A stretch of DNA of 64,000 bases from contig NZ_VFTZ01000010.1 in NCBI RefSeq assembly GCF_006440775.1, positions 62,001-126,000 of the forward strand. Reading direction: 5' to 3'. The position numbers and the translations under genes are program-made. The notes beneath the pieces were generated by a model, which was not told where the DNA came from, searched no databases, and saw only the letters and a list, made by a program, of their open reading frames with translations. Source of the stretch: Mesorhizobium sp. B2-7-2 (GTDB lineage Bacteria; Pseudomonadota; Alphaproteobacteria; Rhizobiales; Rhizobiaceae). Below, piece after piece: positions 19,649 through 26,910 of this stretch; within the stretch, counting starts at the first letter, position 1; each line of letters starts with the position of its first letter.

Positions 19649-20824
19649 ATGACTGATGTCATTCTTGTCCTCAATGGCGGCTCATCGAGCCTGAAGTTCG
19701 CCGCTTTTCAAGGACGCCGCGAGCTTCATCTGCTGATGCGTGGCAGCGTCTCGTCAATAGGCGAGCGGCCCAGACTTCATGTCGCGCCCACGGCAACGAC
19801 GCCGCCGTTCGACAGGAGCCTCGGCGAACGAGCGATCTCCGTCGGCGAGGCATTCGAAGCCGTTGCGTCCTATCTGACGGACCGCGGCCTGTTGCGCCGA
19901 GTGAGCAGGGTCGGGCATCGCATCGTCCATGGCGGTCGGGAGTTTGCCCGCGCAACGCTGCTTGACCAGGCCACGCTCGATGCCTTGCGCAAGCTCGAGC
20001 CGCTCGCTCCGATTCATCAGGCGATCAACCTGGAGCTCGTCGATCTGGCCCACGGTCTTCTGCCCGGCGCCATGCAGGTCGGCTGCTTCGATACCGCCTT
20101 TCACGCCACGCAGCCTCAGATCGCAAGACTGTATGGCCTGCCGCACGAGATGTCGGAGCAGGGCATGGTGTCCTATGGGTTTCACGGGCTCTCCTACAGC
20201 CATATCGCCAACGAGCTCCGCGCGCGTTACGGCGCCGGCGCGGGTGGCCGCGCTGTCGTCGCCCATCTTGGCAGCGGCGCGAGCCTTTGCGCGATGAAGG
20301 CAGGAGTAAGCCAGGCCACCACCATGGGTTTCTCGACGCTCGAAGGCCTGGTCATGAGCACGCGTTGCGGCGCGATCGATCCGGGCGTCCTCCTGCACCT
20401 TCTGCAAGACAGGAAGCTGCCCTCCGACGAACTGTCCACCTTGCTTTACGAGAAGTCCGGGCTTCTCGGCGTATCTGGCATCTCGGGAAACATGCAGACG
20501 CTGCTGGCGTCGAAGGACGCGGCGGCAATGCGCGCTGTCGATCTGTTCGTCTATCGGGCCGGGCGAGAGATCGGATCACTGGCGGCTGCGCTGGGCGGGC
20601 TCGACACGCTGGTGTTCACCGCGGGCATCGGCGAGCATGCGCCGGCGATCCGGCGACGGATATGCGAGGCTGCGGCATGGCTGGGCGTCGCTATGGATGA
20701 CGGTTTGAATAGCAGCGGCGAAGACCTTGTGAGTGCCGCGAATTCGCGTGTCGATGTGCTTGTCATCCCAGCCGACGAAGAACGCGCGGTGGCGGCAGAA
20801 CTGCTCGGCGTCGAAACGACTTGA
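19649..20824 (+). CDS. ackA: Acetate kinase
   Basis: 391-aa enzyme of the acetokinase family (acetyl-phosphate + ADP to acetate + ATP). Motifs: NGGSSSLKF at the N-terminus, GHRIVHGG, FHGLSYSHIANEL, HLGSGASLCA, STRCGAIDPG, and VFTAGIGEHAP near the C-terminus. It is the natural partner of the phosphoketolase just upstream and is probably co-transcribed. The start ATG at 19649 is chosen since the sequence upstream is not family-like. Confidence 0.95.
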   Translation: MTDVILVLNGGSSSLKFAAFQGRRELHLLMRGSVSSIGERPRLHVAPTATTPPFDRSLGERAISVGEAFEAVASYLTDRGLLRRVSRVGHRIVHGGREFARATLLDQATLDALRKLEPLAPIHQAINLELVDLAHGLLPGAMQVGCFDTAFHATQPQIARLYGLPHEMSEQGMVSYGFHGLSYSHIANELRARYGAGAGGRAVVAHLGSGASLCAMKAGVSQATTMGFSTLEGLVMSTRCGAIDPGVLLHLLQDRKLPSDELSTLLYEKSGLLGVSGISGNMQTLLASKDAAAMRAVDLFVYRAGREIGSLAAALGGLDTLVFTAGIGEHAPAIRRRICEAAAWLGVAMDDGLNSSGEDLVSAANSRVDVLVIPADEERAVAAELLGVETT

Positions 20825-20981
20825 GCGGAACAGTCTCCCGCTCATTGGCGGAACGCCCCTCACATGCCGGAGCTGTCGATTGAGGTGGATGGCCGGATCC
20901 ATCGGAGGCAGCCATTTGCGCCCGCTGCCGATCTCCACGACCCTGGTAGCGGGCTCCCACACGGCTGGAAATGGCAGGATC

Positions 20982-21497
20982 TTAATTCGCCAACGCGGCG
21001 CCGAGCTTCCGCTGGACCAGGACAAGCGTCGGATCGTCGGGAACCGTCGCGACAGTGAAGCCCATCTCGCGCTCAAGCTCGATCGCCGCGCGGTTCTCGC
21101 GGCTTTCGATCGACTCGATCGTCTCGATGCCATGGTCGTCGGCATAGTGCGCGATATAGCCGAGAAATTCCCAGCCGACGCCGAGATGCTTACGGTCCTC
21201 GCGAATGCAGATGGCGACCTCGCCACGCCTGTCGGCCGGATCGGCGGCGAGGGTCGCCACCGCGATGAGCATTCCGTCTGTCGAGAAGGCGAGAAAATTA
21301 TTGATATGCGGATCGTCGGAACGGGTCATCGCCACCAGGCGCTCATGCGACACTTGCCGCACCGCGCCGAGGAAGCGGAAGCGCATATCCTCCGGCGTCA
21401 CATGGGTGAAGAACTCCGCGACGAGCGGCTCATCGTCAGGGCGCGTACGGCGCACTTCGAAGCGAAATCCGCTATGGGTTGCAAGCGTGGTTTTCAT
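20982..21497 (-). CDS. GNAT acetyltransferase (Pat-like domain)
   Basis: 171-aa single GNAT domain. It resembles the acetyltransferase part of Pat protein-lysine acetylases: FFTHVTPEDMRFRFLG, VRQVSHERLVAMT, and a GxG-type acetyl-CoA segment around HLGVGWEFLGYIAHYADDHGI. It sits next to ackA and fixK, so a link to acetyl-phosphate or acetyl-CoA status is plausible but inferred. The substrate is unknown. Confidence 0.78.
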   Translation of the reverse strand: MKTTLATHSGFRFEVRRTRPDDEPLVAEFFTHVTPEDMRFRFLGAVRQVSHERLVAMTRSDDPHINNFLAFSTDGMLIAVATLAADPADRRGEVAICIREDRKHLGVGWEFLGYIAHYADDHGIETIESIESRENRAAIELEREMGFTVATVPDDPTLVLVQRKLGAALAN

Positions 21498-21543
21498 TGT
21501 TGTCCCTTTCGGATTGAGGAGCGGGCGATTGGCCCGAATGGCC

Positions 21544-22188
21544 TCATTCCCCCATCGCCAGCAGTGTCTCGCGCTTGAGAATTTCGATGCTGCGCAGGCT
21601 GAGCAGGCGGATCACGCCTTTCTCCTTCAGGCGGGTGAAAACCCGCGAGACGGTTTCGATGGTGAGGCCGAGATAGTCGCCGATATCGTTGCGCGACATC
21701 GGCAGTTCCACCTGCCGCAACCCGCCCTGGCGCTCCGCCATCTCGACGAGGAATGCCGCGACGCGCTCGATGGCGTTCTGGCGGCCAAGCACCAGCAGAT
21801 GTTCCTGCGCCCGCGTCAGGCCTTTGAGCGCGAGAGGCAGGAGCTGGCGCGACATGTCCATGCCCGAGGGAGTGCGATGGACCCGGACGCCGGTCGCGTT
21901 GATCGCTTCGGCGAAGAAGTGATGCGTGGCGTCGGCCTCGAAGCCGAATGTCTCTCCCGCCAGATGGAACGCGCTGATCTGTCTGCGGCCGTCGGCGAGC
22001 AGGCGATAGATGCGTACGGCGCCGAATTCGACCTGGTAGAGAGCGCCCGCCTTTTCTCCCTGGGCGTAGATTTCGGCCCCCGACGGGAAGAAGCTCACGG
22101 GCGTTGTCGGCCCTTCAAAGATGGACGCTGGGCTCTGATGGGAGAGATAGGACTGCAGTTCGATCTTCGCGGAAGCTTGAGCGTGCAT
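21544..22188 (-). CDS. fixK: Crp/Fnr regulator FixK
   Basis: 214-aa activator of microaerobic genes. It has a cNMP-fold N-terminal domain without the Fnr cysteine cluster, then a winged helix with SRNDIGDYLGLTIETVSRVFTRL. The E-TVSR recognition helix is the Fnr/FixK type, which reads TTGAT-N4-ATCAA. Start 22188 (MHAQASAKIE) is preferred over an in-frame ATG at 22230, which would add a Cys-rich stretch not typical of FixK. A FixJ-like site lies upstream at 22261. Its likely targets are the many boxes in this window. Confidence 0.9.
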   Translation of the reverse strand: MHAQASAKIELQSYLSHQSPASIFEGPTTPVSFFPSGAEIYAQGEKAGALYQVEFGAVRIYRLLADGRRQISAFHLAGETFGFEADATHHFFAEAINATGVRVHRTPSGMDMSRQLLPLALKGLTRAQEHLLVLGRQNAIERVAAFLVEMAERQGGLRQVELPMSRNDIGDYLGLTIETVSRVFTRLKEKGVIRLLSLRSIEILKRETLLAMGE

Positions 22189-22260
22189 GGCTGTGGTCTC
22201 GGTGAATCTGCGACAACAGCAATCGCGCAAATCCAGCCACGTCGAAATTCGGTTATCTCC

Positions 22261-22279
22261 CTACGGGAAACTACGTAGG
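22261..22279 (-). promoter_or_regulatory. FixJ-like binding site upstream of fixK
   Basis: On the minus strand the sequence reads CTACGTAGTTTCCCGTAG. The core GTAGTTTCCC matches, as I recall, the FixJ-binding element of rhizobial fixK promoters. It lies about 75-90 bp upstream of the fixK ATG. Confidence 0.65.
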
Positions 22280-22331
22280 GCTGTCCCGAAATCACCAGAT
22301 CGGACACCGGCGAGGCTTTCGTGCTGTGCAA

Positions 22332-22345
22332 TTGACCACGATCAA
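22332..22345. promoter_or_regulatory. FixK/Fnr box (perfect) before a 57-aa membrane protein
   Basis: TTGACCACGATCAA; predicted transcription start near 22380, 27 nt before the ATG at 22407. Confidence 0.75.
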
Positions 22346-22406
22346 GGCCCGGATGAATTGGCTCGGCGATCATCCGGTCGAACCAATCAACCTGGGGTGC
22401 CTGAAC

Positions 22407-22580
22407 ATGACTTCCGACATGATCGAAATCTGGGCCGGGATACTGGGCCTGGCCTATCTTGCCGCAGCAGGCCTTTATCTCGAAATGGTTTCCGCTGGGA
22501 AGCGCAACGACGCTTCGGTGGACTACGGTCTTGGCCGTTATGCACGGCCGCACCCGGTCAAGGTCAGGCACTCGCGCTAG
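22407..22580 (+). CDS. 57-aa single-helix membrane protein, FixK-box controlled
   Basis: Small protein with one N-terminal hydrophobic helix (about residues 8-27, IWAGILGLAYLAAAGLYLEM) and a basic, Tyr/His-rich tail ending KVRHSR. I do not recognise a family. It is supported by a perfect FixK box at ideal spacing and by a plausible helix. It could be a small respiratory-complex subunit or stabiliser; that is speculation. A TGGGG stretch lies about 10 nt before the ATG. Confidence 0.6.
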   Translation: MTSDMIEIWAGILGLAYLAAAGLYLEMVSAGKRNDASVDYGLGRYARPHPVKVRHSR

Positions 22581-22603
22581 GAACGGATGCCGGACCGGCG
22601 CGT

Positions 22604-22777
22604 TTCCATTCCCGTTTCGCCAATCTCACTCGGCGCGACGCAGAGGAGTTCTTTCCGATAGCGCAGCGCGCTCAGGTGCGCACGCATACAAAGGTCTATC
22701 CGCTTGAGCAGGCAAACCAGACGCTGGATGATTTGCGAATGGGCAGGCTGAGCGGAGCCGCCGTCCTGCGGCCATGA
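22604..22777 (+). pseudogene. C-terminal remnant of a zinc alcohol dehydrogenase
   Basis: The translated frame FANLTRRDAEEFFPIAQ followed by VYPLEQANQTLDDLRMGRL and SGAAVLRP matches the last ~57 residues of the AdhA-type zinc alcohol dehydrogenase family. The catalytic GroES domain and Rossmann core are absent, and upstream sequence in this frame is unrelated. I infer a deletion remnant. A Zn-alcohol dehydrogenase near fix genes is known in other rhizobia, which fits loss in situ. Confidence 0.75.
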
Positions 22778-22796
22778 CGGGTCCGGCCGGCTCTAG

Positions 22797-22857
22797 GTCA
22801 AAGAGATGATGTCGTCCGAAAAACCCCTCCACACTTTTCGGCATCATGCTCTAGACG
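22797..22857. repeat. Rhizobial intergenic mosaic repeat
   Basis: Imperfect palindrome. On the minus strand it begins CTAGAGCATGATGCCGAAAA and continues GTGTGGAGGGGTTTTTCGGA, then CGACATCAT. Left and right arms are complementary (GCATGATG.. / ..CATCATC). It resembles a dispersed element I know from Mesorhizobium genomes. Confidence 0.6.
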
Positions 22858-23441
22858 GCGCGCGCGCCGAGCCGCTGCATCTGCTTTAGCCAGCTCGCCC
22901 GTTTCACGTCGCTGGCGTTCGCGACCATGCCGAGCAATGTTTCGCGCACCGGCCTGATCCCGACAAAGTTGAGGATGCCGCGCCGCATGCCGGCAATTCC
23001 ATGGCTGAGAAACCAGATCCGGTAGACGGCCGCGGGCATTCCCATTGTCACGATCAGGCGGGCGGAGCGGCCGCGCAGCAAGGATTTCGCGAAACCCTCG
23101 CCCTGTTCCGGATAGGCGAATGCCGTGCCCGGCCGCATGACCTGCTCGAGAAACGCTTTCAGCATTGCCGGCACGGTGCCCAGCCAAAGCGGGAAGACGA
23201 AGACGAGATGCTCCGCCCACACGACTGCGTCGGCCGCCTCCCTGAGGCTGTCGGGGATCGACCCGTGCTCGAACTCCTGCATCGTCCGAAGGAACGGAAA
23301 GTCCAGCGAGGCCAGATCGATCTTGCGGACGGCATGGCCCGCGGCCTCCGCGGCTTCAGCATATGCCGAGGCCAAGGCGCGGCAGAGCCGGTCGGGGGAC
23401 GGGTCCGGATGGCCGATGAGGACAAGTATGCGGCGTGACAT
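22851..23441 (-). CDS. NAD(P)H:quinone oxidoreductase, flavodoxin fold
   Basis: 196-aa flavoprotein of the KefF/MdaB/NQO1-like flavodoxin_2 family. It has an N-terminal FMN/FAD phosphate loop (LVLIGHPDPSPDRLCRALA), then VFVFPLWLGTVPAMLKAFLEQV, the family's central motif, and TMGMPAAVYRIWFLSHG. It is expected to reduce quinones by two electrons in the cytoplasm. Start 23441 has GGAGGG 4 nt before it; the longer frame begins inside that ribosome site. Confidence 0.83.
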   Translation of the reverse strand: MSRRILVLIGHPDPSPDRLCRALASAYAEAAEAAGHAVRKIDLASLDFPFLRTMQEFEHGSIPDSLREAADAVVWAEHLVFVFPLWLGTVPAMLKAFLEQVMRPGTAFAYPEQGEGFAKSLLRGRSARLIVTMGMPAAVYRIWFLSHGIAGMRRGILNFVGIRPVRETLLGMVANASDVKRASWLKQMQRLGARAV

Positions 23442-23470
23442 GAGTCCCTCCGACGGCTTCAACAAAAATG

Positions 23471-23857
23471 TTATGGCTGCTCGACCCGGGCGACTTGATA
23501 AGTGTGCATGGCCCCGTTGCGCTTTATGGAGACATACTCGCCAGTGACGAAGCGCTCCTCGCCGAGGTGAAAGCCAACCTCGTCGTCACGGTCGCCTTCG
23601 GCATAGTCGAAAAACCATTGTCCGCCCGGCTTGCGGCGCAAGCGGCCGACCAGGTCGTCCTCGCCGGTGCGGAAACGGCGAACGCGGCAGACCCCTTGGT
23701 GCGATTTCCATTCCCGTGCATCCAGGCGTCCTTCGCCTGTGAGCGGCGCAAGCACGTCGTAACCCTCTTCGCGGTCTCCTTCCGGATGACCTTTCTCGCG
23801 CGCCAGAAGCAGGCGGATGTTCCTGAACTTCGGGGTGAGGTCGTGCAAAGTGATCAT
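23471..23857 (-). CDS. Conserved hypothetical protein behind a FixK box
   Basis: 128-aa soluble protein. It starts at 23857, where AAGGAG lies 6 nt upstream. The N-terminus MITLHDLTPKFRNIRLLLAR is followed by a central acidic and aromatic region (GGQWFFDYAEGDRDDEVGF) and a C-terminal beta-rich end (GEYVSIKRNGAMHTYQVARV). No cofactor motif is seen and I cannot name the family. The perfect box 41-54 bp upstream gives a very short leader, which supports microaerobic expression. Confidence 0.7.
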   Translation of the reverse strand: MITLHDLTPKFRNIRLLLAREKGHPEGDREEGYDVLAPLTGEGRLDAREWKSHQGVCRVRRFRTGEDDLVGRLRRKPGGQWFFDYAEGDRDDEVGFHLGEERFVTGEYVSIKRNGAMHTYQVARVEQP

Positions 23858-23904
23858 AGCAAGCTCCTTTGACCGCATTCCTATCGCGGCGGCTGGAGGC
23901 GGCC

Positions 23905-23918
23905 TTGATCAAGGTCAA
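23905..23918. promoter_or_regulatory. FixK/Fnr box (perfect)
   Basis: TTGATCAAGGTCAA; predicted start of transcription near 23870 on the minus strand, 13 nt before the ATG at 23857. Confidence 0.75.
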
Positions 23919-23942
23919 ACGGATCCTGGTCTGGCGGGAAGC

Positions 23943-24173
23943 TCAGCTGGCGCCCGTCGGCGCCTGACCGCGAACCCAGCCGACGATCCGACTGGTGCTC
24001 ACCGCTCTCGAGATCCGTGCGATTTCTCGCTGATGATGAGGCAGCGAGCCGGGGCTGTCCGTGGCGCGGACGGCGCAGGAGTTCAGATATTCCTGCTCTC
24101 CATTGCTCATCTGCTGTGCCGCCGCGGCGCTCAGCGTCAGCGCAGAGAAGCCCATCGTCGTCCCGAATCTCAT
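23943..24173 (-). CDS. Small exported protein, possibly a decayed c-type cytochrome
   Basis: 76-aa frame with a signal-peptide-like start (MRFGTTMGFSALTLSAAAAQ) and then MSNGEQEYLNSCAVRATDSPG. The phrase G-x-x-EYLNSCAV resembles the start of monohaem cytochromes (EYxNSCAxCHG), but the second Cys and the His are missing, so haem cannot attach in the usual way. A GGAGG site lies 13 nt before the ATG, and a perfect FixK box puts transcription start near 24192. This is either a distinct periplasmic peptide or a remnant. Confidence 0.55.
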   Translation of the reverse strand: MRFGTTMGFSALTLSAAAAQQMSNGEQEYLNSCAVRATDSPGSLPHHQREIARISRAVSTSRIVGWVRGQAPTGAS

Positions 24174-24226
24174 TTGATCCGCCTCCAGCCATCGGCTCAG
24201 GCTAAGGCATGTCGCGCACGCATACG

Positions 24227-24240
24227 TTGACCGGGATCAA
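24227..24240. promoter_or_regulatory. FixK/Fnr box (perfect)
   Basis: TTGACCGGGATCAA, centred 60 bp before the ATG at 24173. Confidence 0.7.
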
Positions 24241-24384
24241 TCTTGAGCAGGGATCGGATTGATCCAGCAGAGCTACCCGCCACCTCCAAGCTGCGTATCC
24301 AATGCACGTCGAAACCGAATTCCATCGGCGCAGCGACAGCGTGGTGGCAAGTCCTCGCATTTCCACCCGCGAGTGGCTGCAAAT

Positions 24385-24398
24385 TTGAGCTAGCGCAA
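24385..24398. promoter_or_regulatory. NnrR-type box before pseudoazurin
   Basis: TTGAGCTAGCGCAA (flanked by T and A). The centre is about 93 bp before the pseudoazurin ATG. It shares the GCTxxxGCAA half with four other sites in the window. Confidence 0.6.
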
Positions 24399-24484
24399 AT
24401 GTTCGCCGACGAGCTTCGTCTAAACCCTCATCGGGGATCGACGTTAGCGATCTCATCCAGAGACAAATAAGGACATGGAAGAAA

Positions 24485-24928
24485 ATGCGTTCGATTAGAC
24501 TCGCGCTGTCAGTCGTGGCAGCCACACTGATAGCCGCTGGTGCCGCGCGTGCGGCCGAGGTTGAGGTCGATATGATGAACATGGGCAAGCACGGGATGTT
24601 TCAACTTGAGCCGTCCTTCCTCAAGATAGCGCCGGGCGACACCGTCCATTTCGTAGCCAAGGACAAGGGCCACGACGTCGAATCCATTTCCGGCATGCTG
24701 CCCGACGGCGCCCAGCCGTTCAAAGGCGAGATGAACAAGGATACCTCGGTCACATTCACGAAATCCGGGGTCTACGGCATCAAATGCAATCCTCACTATG
24801 GCATGGGCATGGTTGCGCTCGTCGTGGTCGGCGATCCGAGCAGCAATCTCAAGGCAGCCGAGTCGATCAACCAGCCCGGCAAGGCCAAGAAGGCCTTCGA
24901 AGAACTCTTCAAGCAGATCGACCAATAA
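24485..24928 (+). CDS. Pseudoazurin (periplasmic blue copper protein)
   Basis: 147-aa exported cupredoxin. The signal peptide ends at ..GAARA (cleavage about 23/24). Copper ligands are H63, C101, H104 and M109, which after cleavage become His40, Cys78, His81 and Met86, exactly the pseudoazurin numbering. The ligand loop reads GIKCNPHYGMGM. Pseudoazurin donates electrons to copper nitrite reductase and N2O reductase. Neither enzyme is in this window, so they are probably encoded elsewhere. An NnrR-type box lies upstream. Confidence 0.95.
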   Translation: MRSIRLALSVVAATLIAAGAARAAEVEVDMMNMGKHGMFQLEPSFLKIAPGDTVHFVAKDKGHDVESISGMLPDGAQPFKGEMNKDTSVTFTKSGVYGIKCNPHYGMGMVALVVVGDPSSNLKAAESINQPGKAKKAFEELFKQIDQ

Positions 24929-24992
24929 TTGAGCCGCAAACCATCCATGCGCCGTGCTGATCCGGCGGGCTACCGCACTTTCCGCGAATTGT

Positions 24993-25006
24993 TTGCGCTT
25001 CGGCAA
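24993..25006. promoter_or_regulatory. NnrR-type box before DUF2249 gene
   Basis: TTGCGCTTCGGCAA within a 16-bp palindrome flanked by T/A; predicted transcription start about 55 nt before the ATG at 25096. Confidence 0.6.
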
Positions 25007-25095
25007 ATAAACGGATTCGACCGGAGATATTTTTTTGGCGCCGAGCCAAGAGTGTCGGTGCTCGGCGCTTCCACAGCAAGTCGGGATTTAGGAAT

Positions 25096-25374
25096 ATGTC
25101 TGAATCAGGAGTCTCATCACAACCCCAGCTGGATGTACGCGCCGTCCCGCCCGTGGAGCGCCACGCCCGGATTTTCGCGATCGCCCAGGCACTGGCCGGG
25201 GGCCAATCCTTCGTCATCGTGAACGATCACGACCCGCGCCCTTTGCGCTATCAGATGGAAGCCAGATATCCTGGCCTGTTCGGTTGGGAATACCTGCAGC
25301 AGGGGCCGGACATTTGGCGCGTTGAGATCAAGAGATTGCATTCATCCGGCTGCGACTGTTGCTGCGGCGGCTGA
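25096..25374 (+). CDS. DUF2249 protein with a Cys-rich tail
   Basis: 92-aa protein holding one DUF2249 domain: LDVRAVPPVERHARIFAI, then GQSFVIVNDHDPRPLRYQ and FGWEYLQQGPDIWRVEI. The C-terminus ends in a compact Cys cluster (CDCCCGG), unlike the second DUF2249 protein at 31192. Domain members accompany NO-reduction and denitrification genes; their biochemical role is unsettled. An NnrR-type box upstream supports co-regulation. Confidence 0.85.
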   Translation: MSESGVSSQPQLDVRAVPPVERHARIFAIAQALAGGQSFVIVNDHDPRPLRYQMEARYPGLFGWEYLQQGPDIWRVEIKRLHSSGCDCCCGG

Positions 25375-25382
25375 CGATCGCG

Positions 25383-25437
25383 CCGCTGTCCAGAGCAGTT
25401 CCAGTGTGCAGCGGCTTTCCGTCCGGAATTGCTCCAA
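25383..25437. repeat. Rhizobial intergenic mosaic repeat
   Basis: Contains CAGAGCAGTTCCAGTGTGCA followed by GCGGCTTTCCGTCCGGAATT and GCTCC; the GAGCA-TTCC / GGAATTGCTC ends are inverted. Same type as the copies at 22797, 45284 and 51725. Confidence 0.55.
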
Positions 25438-25441
25438 CAGC

Positions 25442-25957
25442 TCAGTCACGCTGCTCAAGGATGGGGGAATGCACCGCGATCGAGCCCGCGCCGATCAGCT
25501 CGAGGCAGTAGGGCACGGCAGGGAAGACGGCGCTGAGGCACACGTCGATGGAGGCAGGTTTTCCGGGCAGGTTTATGATCAGCGAACGACCGCGCACGCC
25601 TGCGGTTTGACGCGAAAGGATGGCCGTGCGCACATGCTGCAGGCTGGCCTGCCGCATGAGCTCGCCGAAACCGGGCAACTCCTTGGCGATGACCTGCCGC
25701 ATGGCTTCCGGAGTGAGGTCCCTTGGCGAGGGGCCGGTTCCGCCGGTTGTCAGGATCAGGTCGGCGCCTGCCTGGTCGCAAAGCTCGATCAGCGCGTCAC
25801 GGACACTCTCCAGGCCGTCGGGGACGATGCGGCGGACGAATTCGCAGGGCTCCGCCAGGACACGGCGAAGCCAGCGCTCGATTGCCGGTCCGCCAAGATC
25901 CTCGTACTCGCCGCGGCTTGCACGGTCGGATATCGTCACGATCGCGATCCGGGTCAT
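25442..25957 (-). CDS. mogA: Molybdopterin adenylyltransferase MogA (MoaB family)
   Basis: 171-aa enzyme that adenylates molybdopterin before molybdenum insertion, needed for NarG. The N-terminus is IAIVTISDRASRGEYED, and the active-site loop is LILTTGGTGPSPRDLTPEAM, the family hallmark. A conserved NLPGKPASIDVCL segment follows. Start 25957 (MTRIAIV) is preferred to longer in-frame starts that overlap ubiV. It is the last gene of the ubiTUV operon, supplying the Mo-cofactor for nitrate respiration encoded 10 kb away. Confidence 0.9.
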   Translation of the reverse strand: MTRIAIVTISDRASRGEYEDLGGPAIERWLRRVLAEPCEFVRRIVPDGLESVRDALIELCDQAGADLILTTGGTGPSPRDLTPEAMRQVIAKELPGFGELMRQASLQHVRTAILSRQTAGVRGRSLIINLPGKPASIDVCLSAVFPAVPYCLELIGAGSIAVHSPILEQRD

Positions 25958-25962
25958 CGCCG

Positions 25963-26907
25963 TCAGGCCGTCACGGTTACCTGCCAGCCGGGCTTGGCAT
26001 AGGCGTATCCGTCGACCAGGGTTCCCGGCAGATCGAGGCATGAAAGGGAGAAGCGGGCATCTTCGGGCTCGTCCCTGCCGTCGGCAAGTCTTCTATAAAT
26101 CCTCGCCGCCTCCACCATGTCGCATGCCTGCGGGGACAAGCGAAGACGCCTGATTGCCTTCGAGGCAAGCGCGTCGGGCGCGGGGCAGAAAGCCTGAACC
26201 TGATTGGAAAGGGTTTGCACGCCGTTGACGGCGAGGAACTGCTGGTCGTCGAGCGTGTCGACCGCGAGACCGTCGGGATCCCTTTCGCATGTGAACTGGC
26301 ACGAATCCTTGTGAAGGCCATGGATCCGCGCATGATAGCAGCGTCCGGAAAGAGCGAGCGGCAGCCGGCCGAAGGCGAAAATCTCGAACTCGGCCTCGGG
26401 ACATTTCAGGGACATGGCGCCGATCGCCGCAAACGACAATTCCACGGGCGGGCAGATTGTCCGCGCGCCGAGCTGGATTAGGAATCTCGCGGAAGCCTCG
26501 TTATAGACGTTCAGGAACGGACCTGTGACGAAGATTTTGCCGGAGCGTGACGGCAGGCCCGAAACATCGTTGATCTCGACCAGCCGCTCGTCTCCGCAAA
26601 TGTCTTCGAGGCCTTTGCGCTCCCGGACGGTTGCCGGCGCGGCCAGTGTGGATAGCACCACCTGTTTGCCTCCGCGCTCCAGCCGTTCGATGACCGCCGG
26701 CCACACAGGATCGGAAAACGGCATGCGTTTTCCGCAGACGACTTCGCCGACGTGAACCCGCTCGATCGGGGCCTCGTCCGCGATCCTGCGGTAAAAATCC
26801 AGGAGACGGTCGGCGGACCAATGGAAGAAGACGGGTCCAAGCGTCAAAGCGATTTCAGGCGGGGCGATTTCCGGCAGGGCGATTTCCGTCGGGGCGATTT
26901 GGGACAC
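25963..26907 (-). CDS. ubiV: Ubiquinone biosynthesis protein UbiV
   Basis: 314-aa U32-peptidase-like protein. UbiU and UbiV form a heterodimer with two [4Fe-4S] clusters that hydroxylates the ubiquinone ring without O2. The cluster cysteines are C58, C190, C203 and C207; the 13- and 4-residue spacings equal those of E. coli UbiV. The core starts at about residue 21 (LTLGPVFFHW). The first 20 residues form an extension of repeated P/T-EIA units encoded by a short DNA repeat. It is 3 bp downstream of ubiU. Confidence 0.93.
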   Translation of the reverse strand: MSQIAPTEIALPEIAPPEIALTLGPVFFHWSADRLLDFYRRIADEAPIERVHVGEVVCGKRMPFSDPVWPAVIERLERGGKQVVLSTLAAPATVRERKGLEDICGDERLVEINDVSGLPSRSGKIFVTGPFLNVYNEASARFLIQLGARTICPPVELSFAAIGAMSLKCPEAEFEIFAFGRLPLALSGRCYHARIHGLHKDSCQFTCERDPDGLAVDTLDDQQFLAVNGVQTLSNQVQAFCPAPDALASKAIRRLRLSPQACDMVEAARIYRRLADGRDEPEDARFSLSCLDLPGTLVDGYAYAKPGWQVTVTA

Positions 26908-26910
26908 CGG

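Noticed and set aside
23943..24173. Calling the small exported protein a functional cytochrome c
   Set aside because: Only one Cys and no CxxCH site are present, so covalent haem attachment of the normal kind is not possible.
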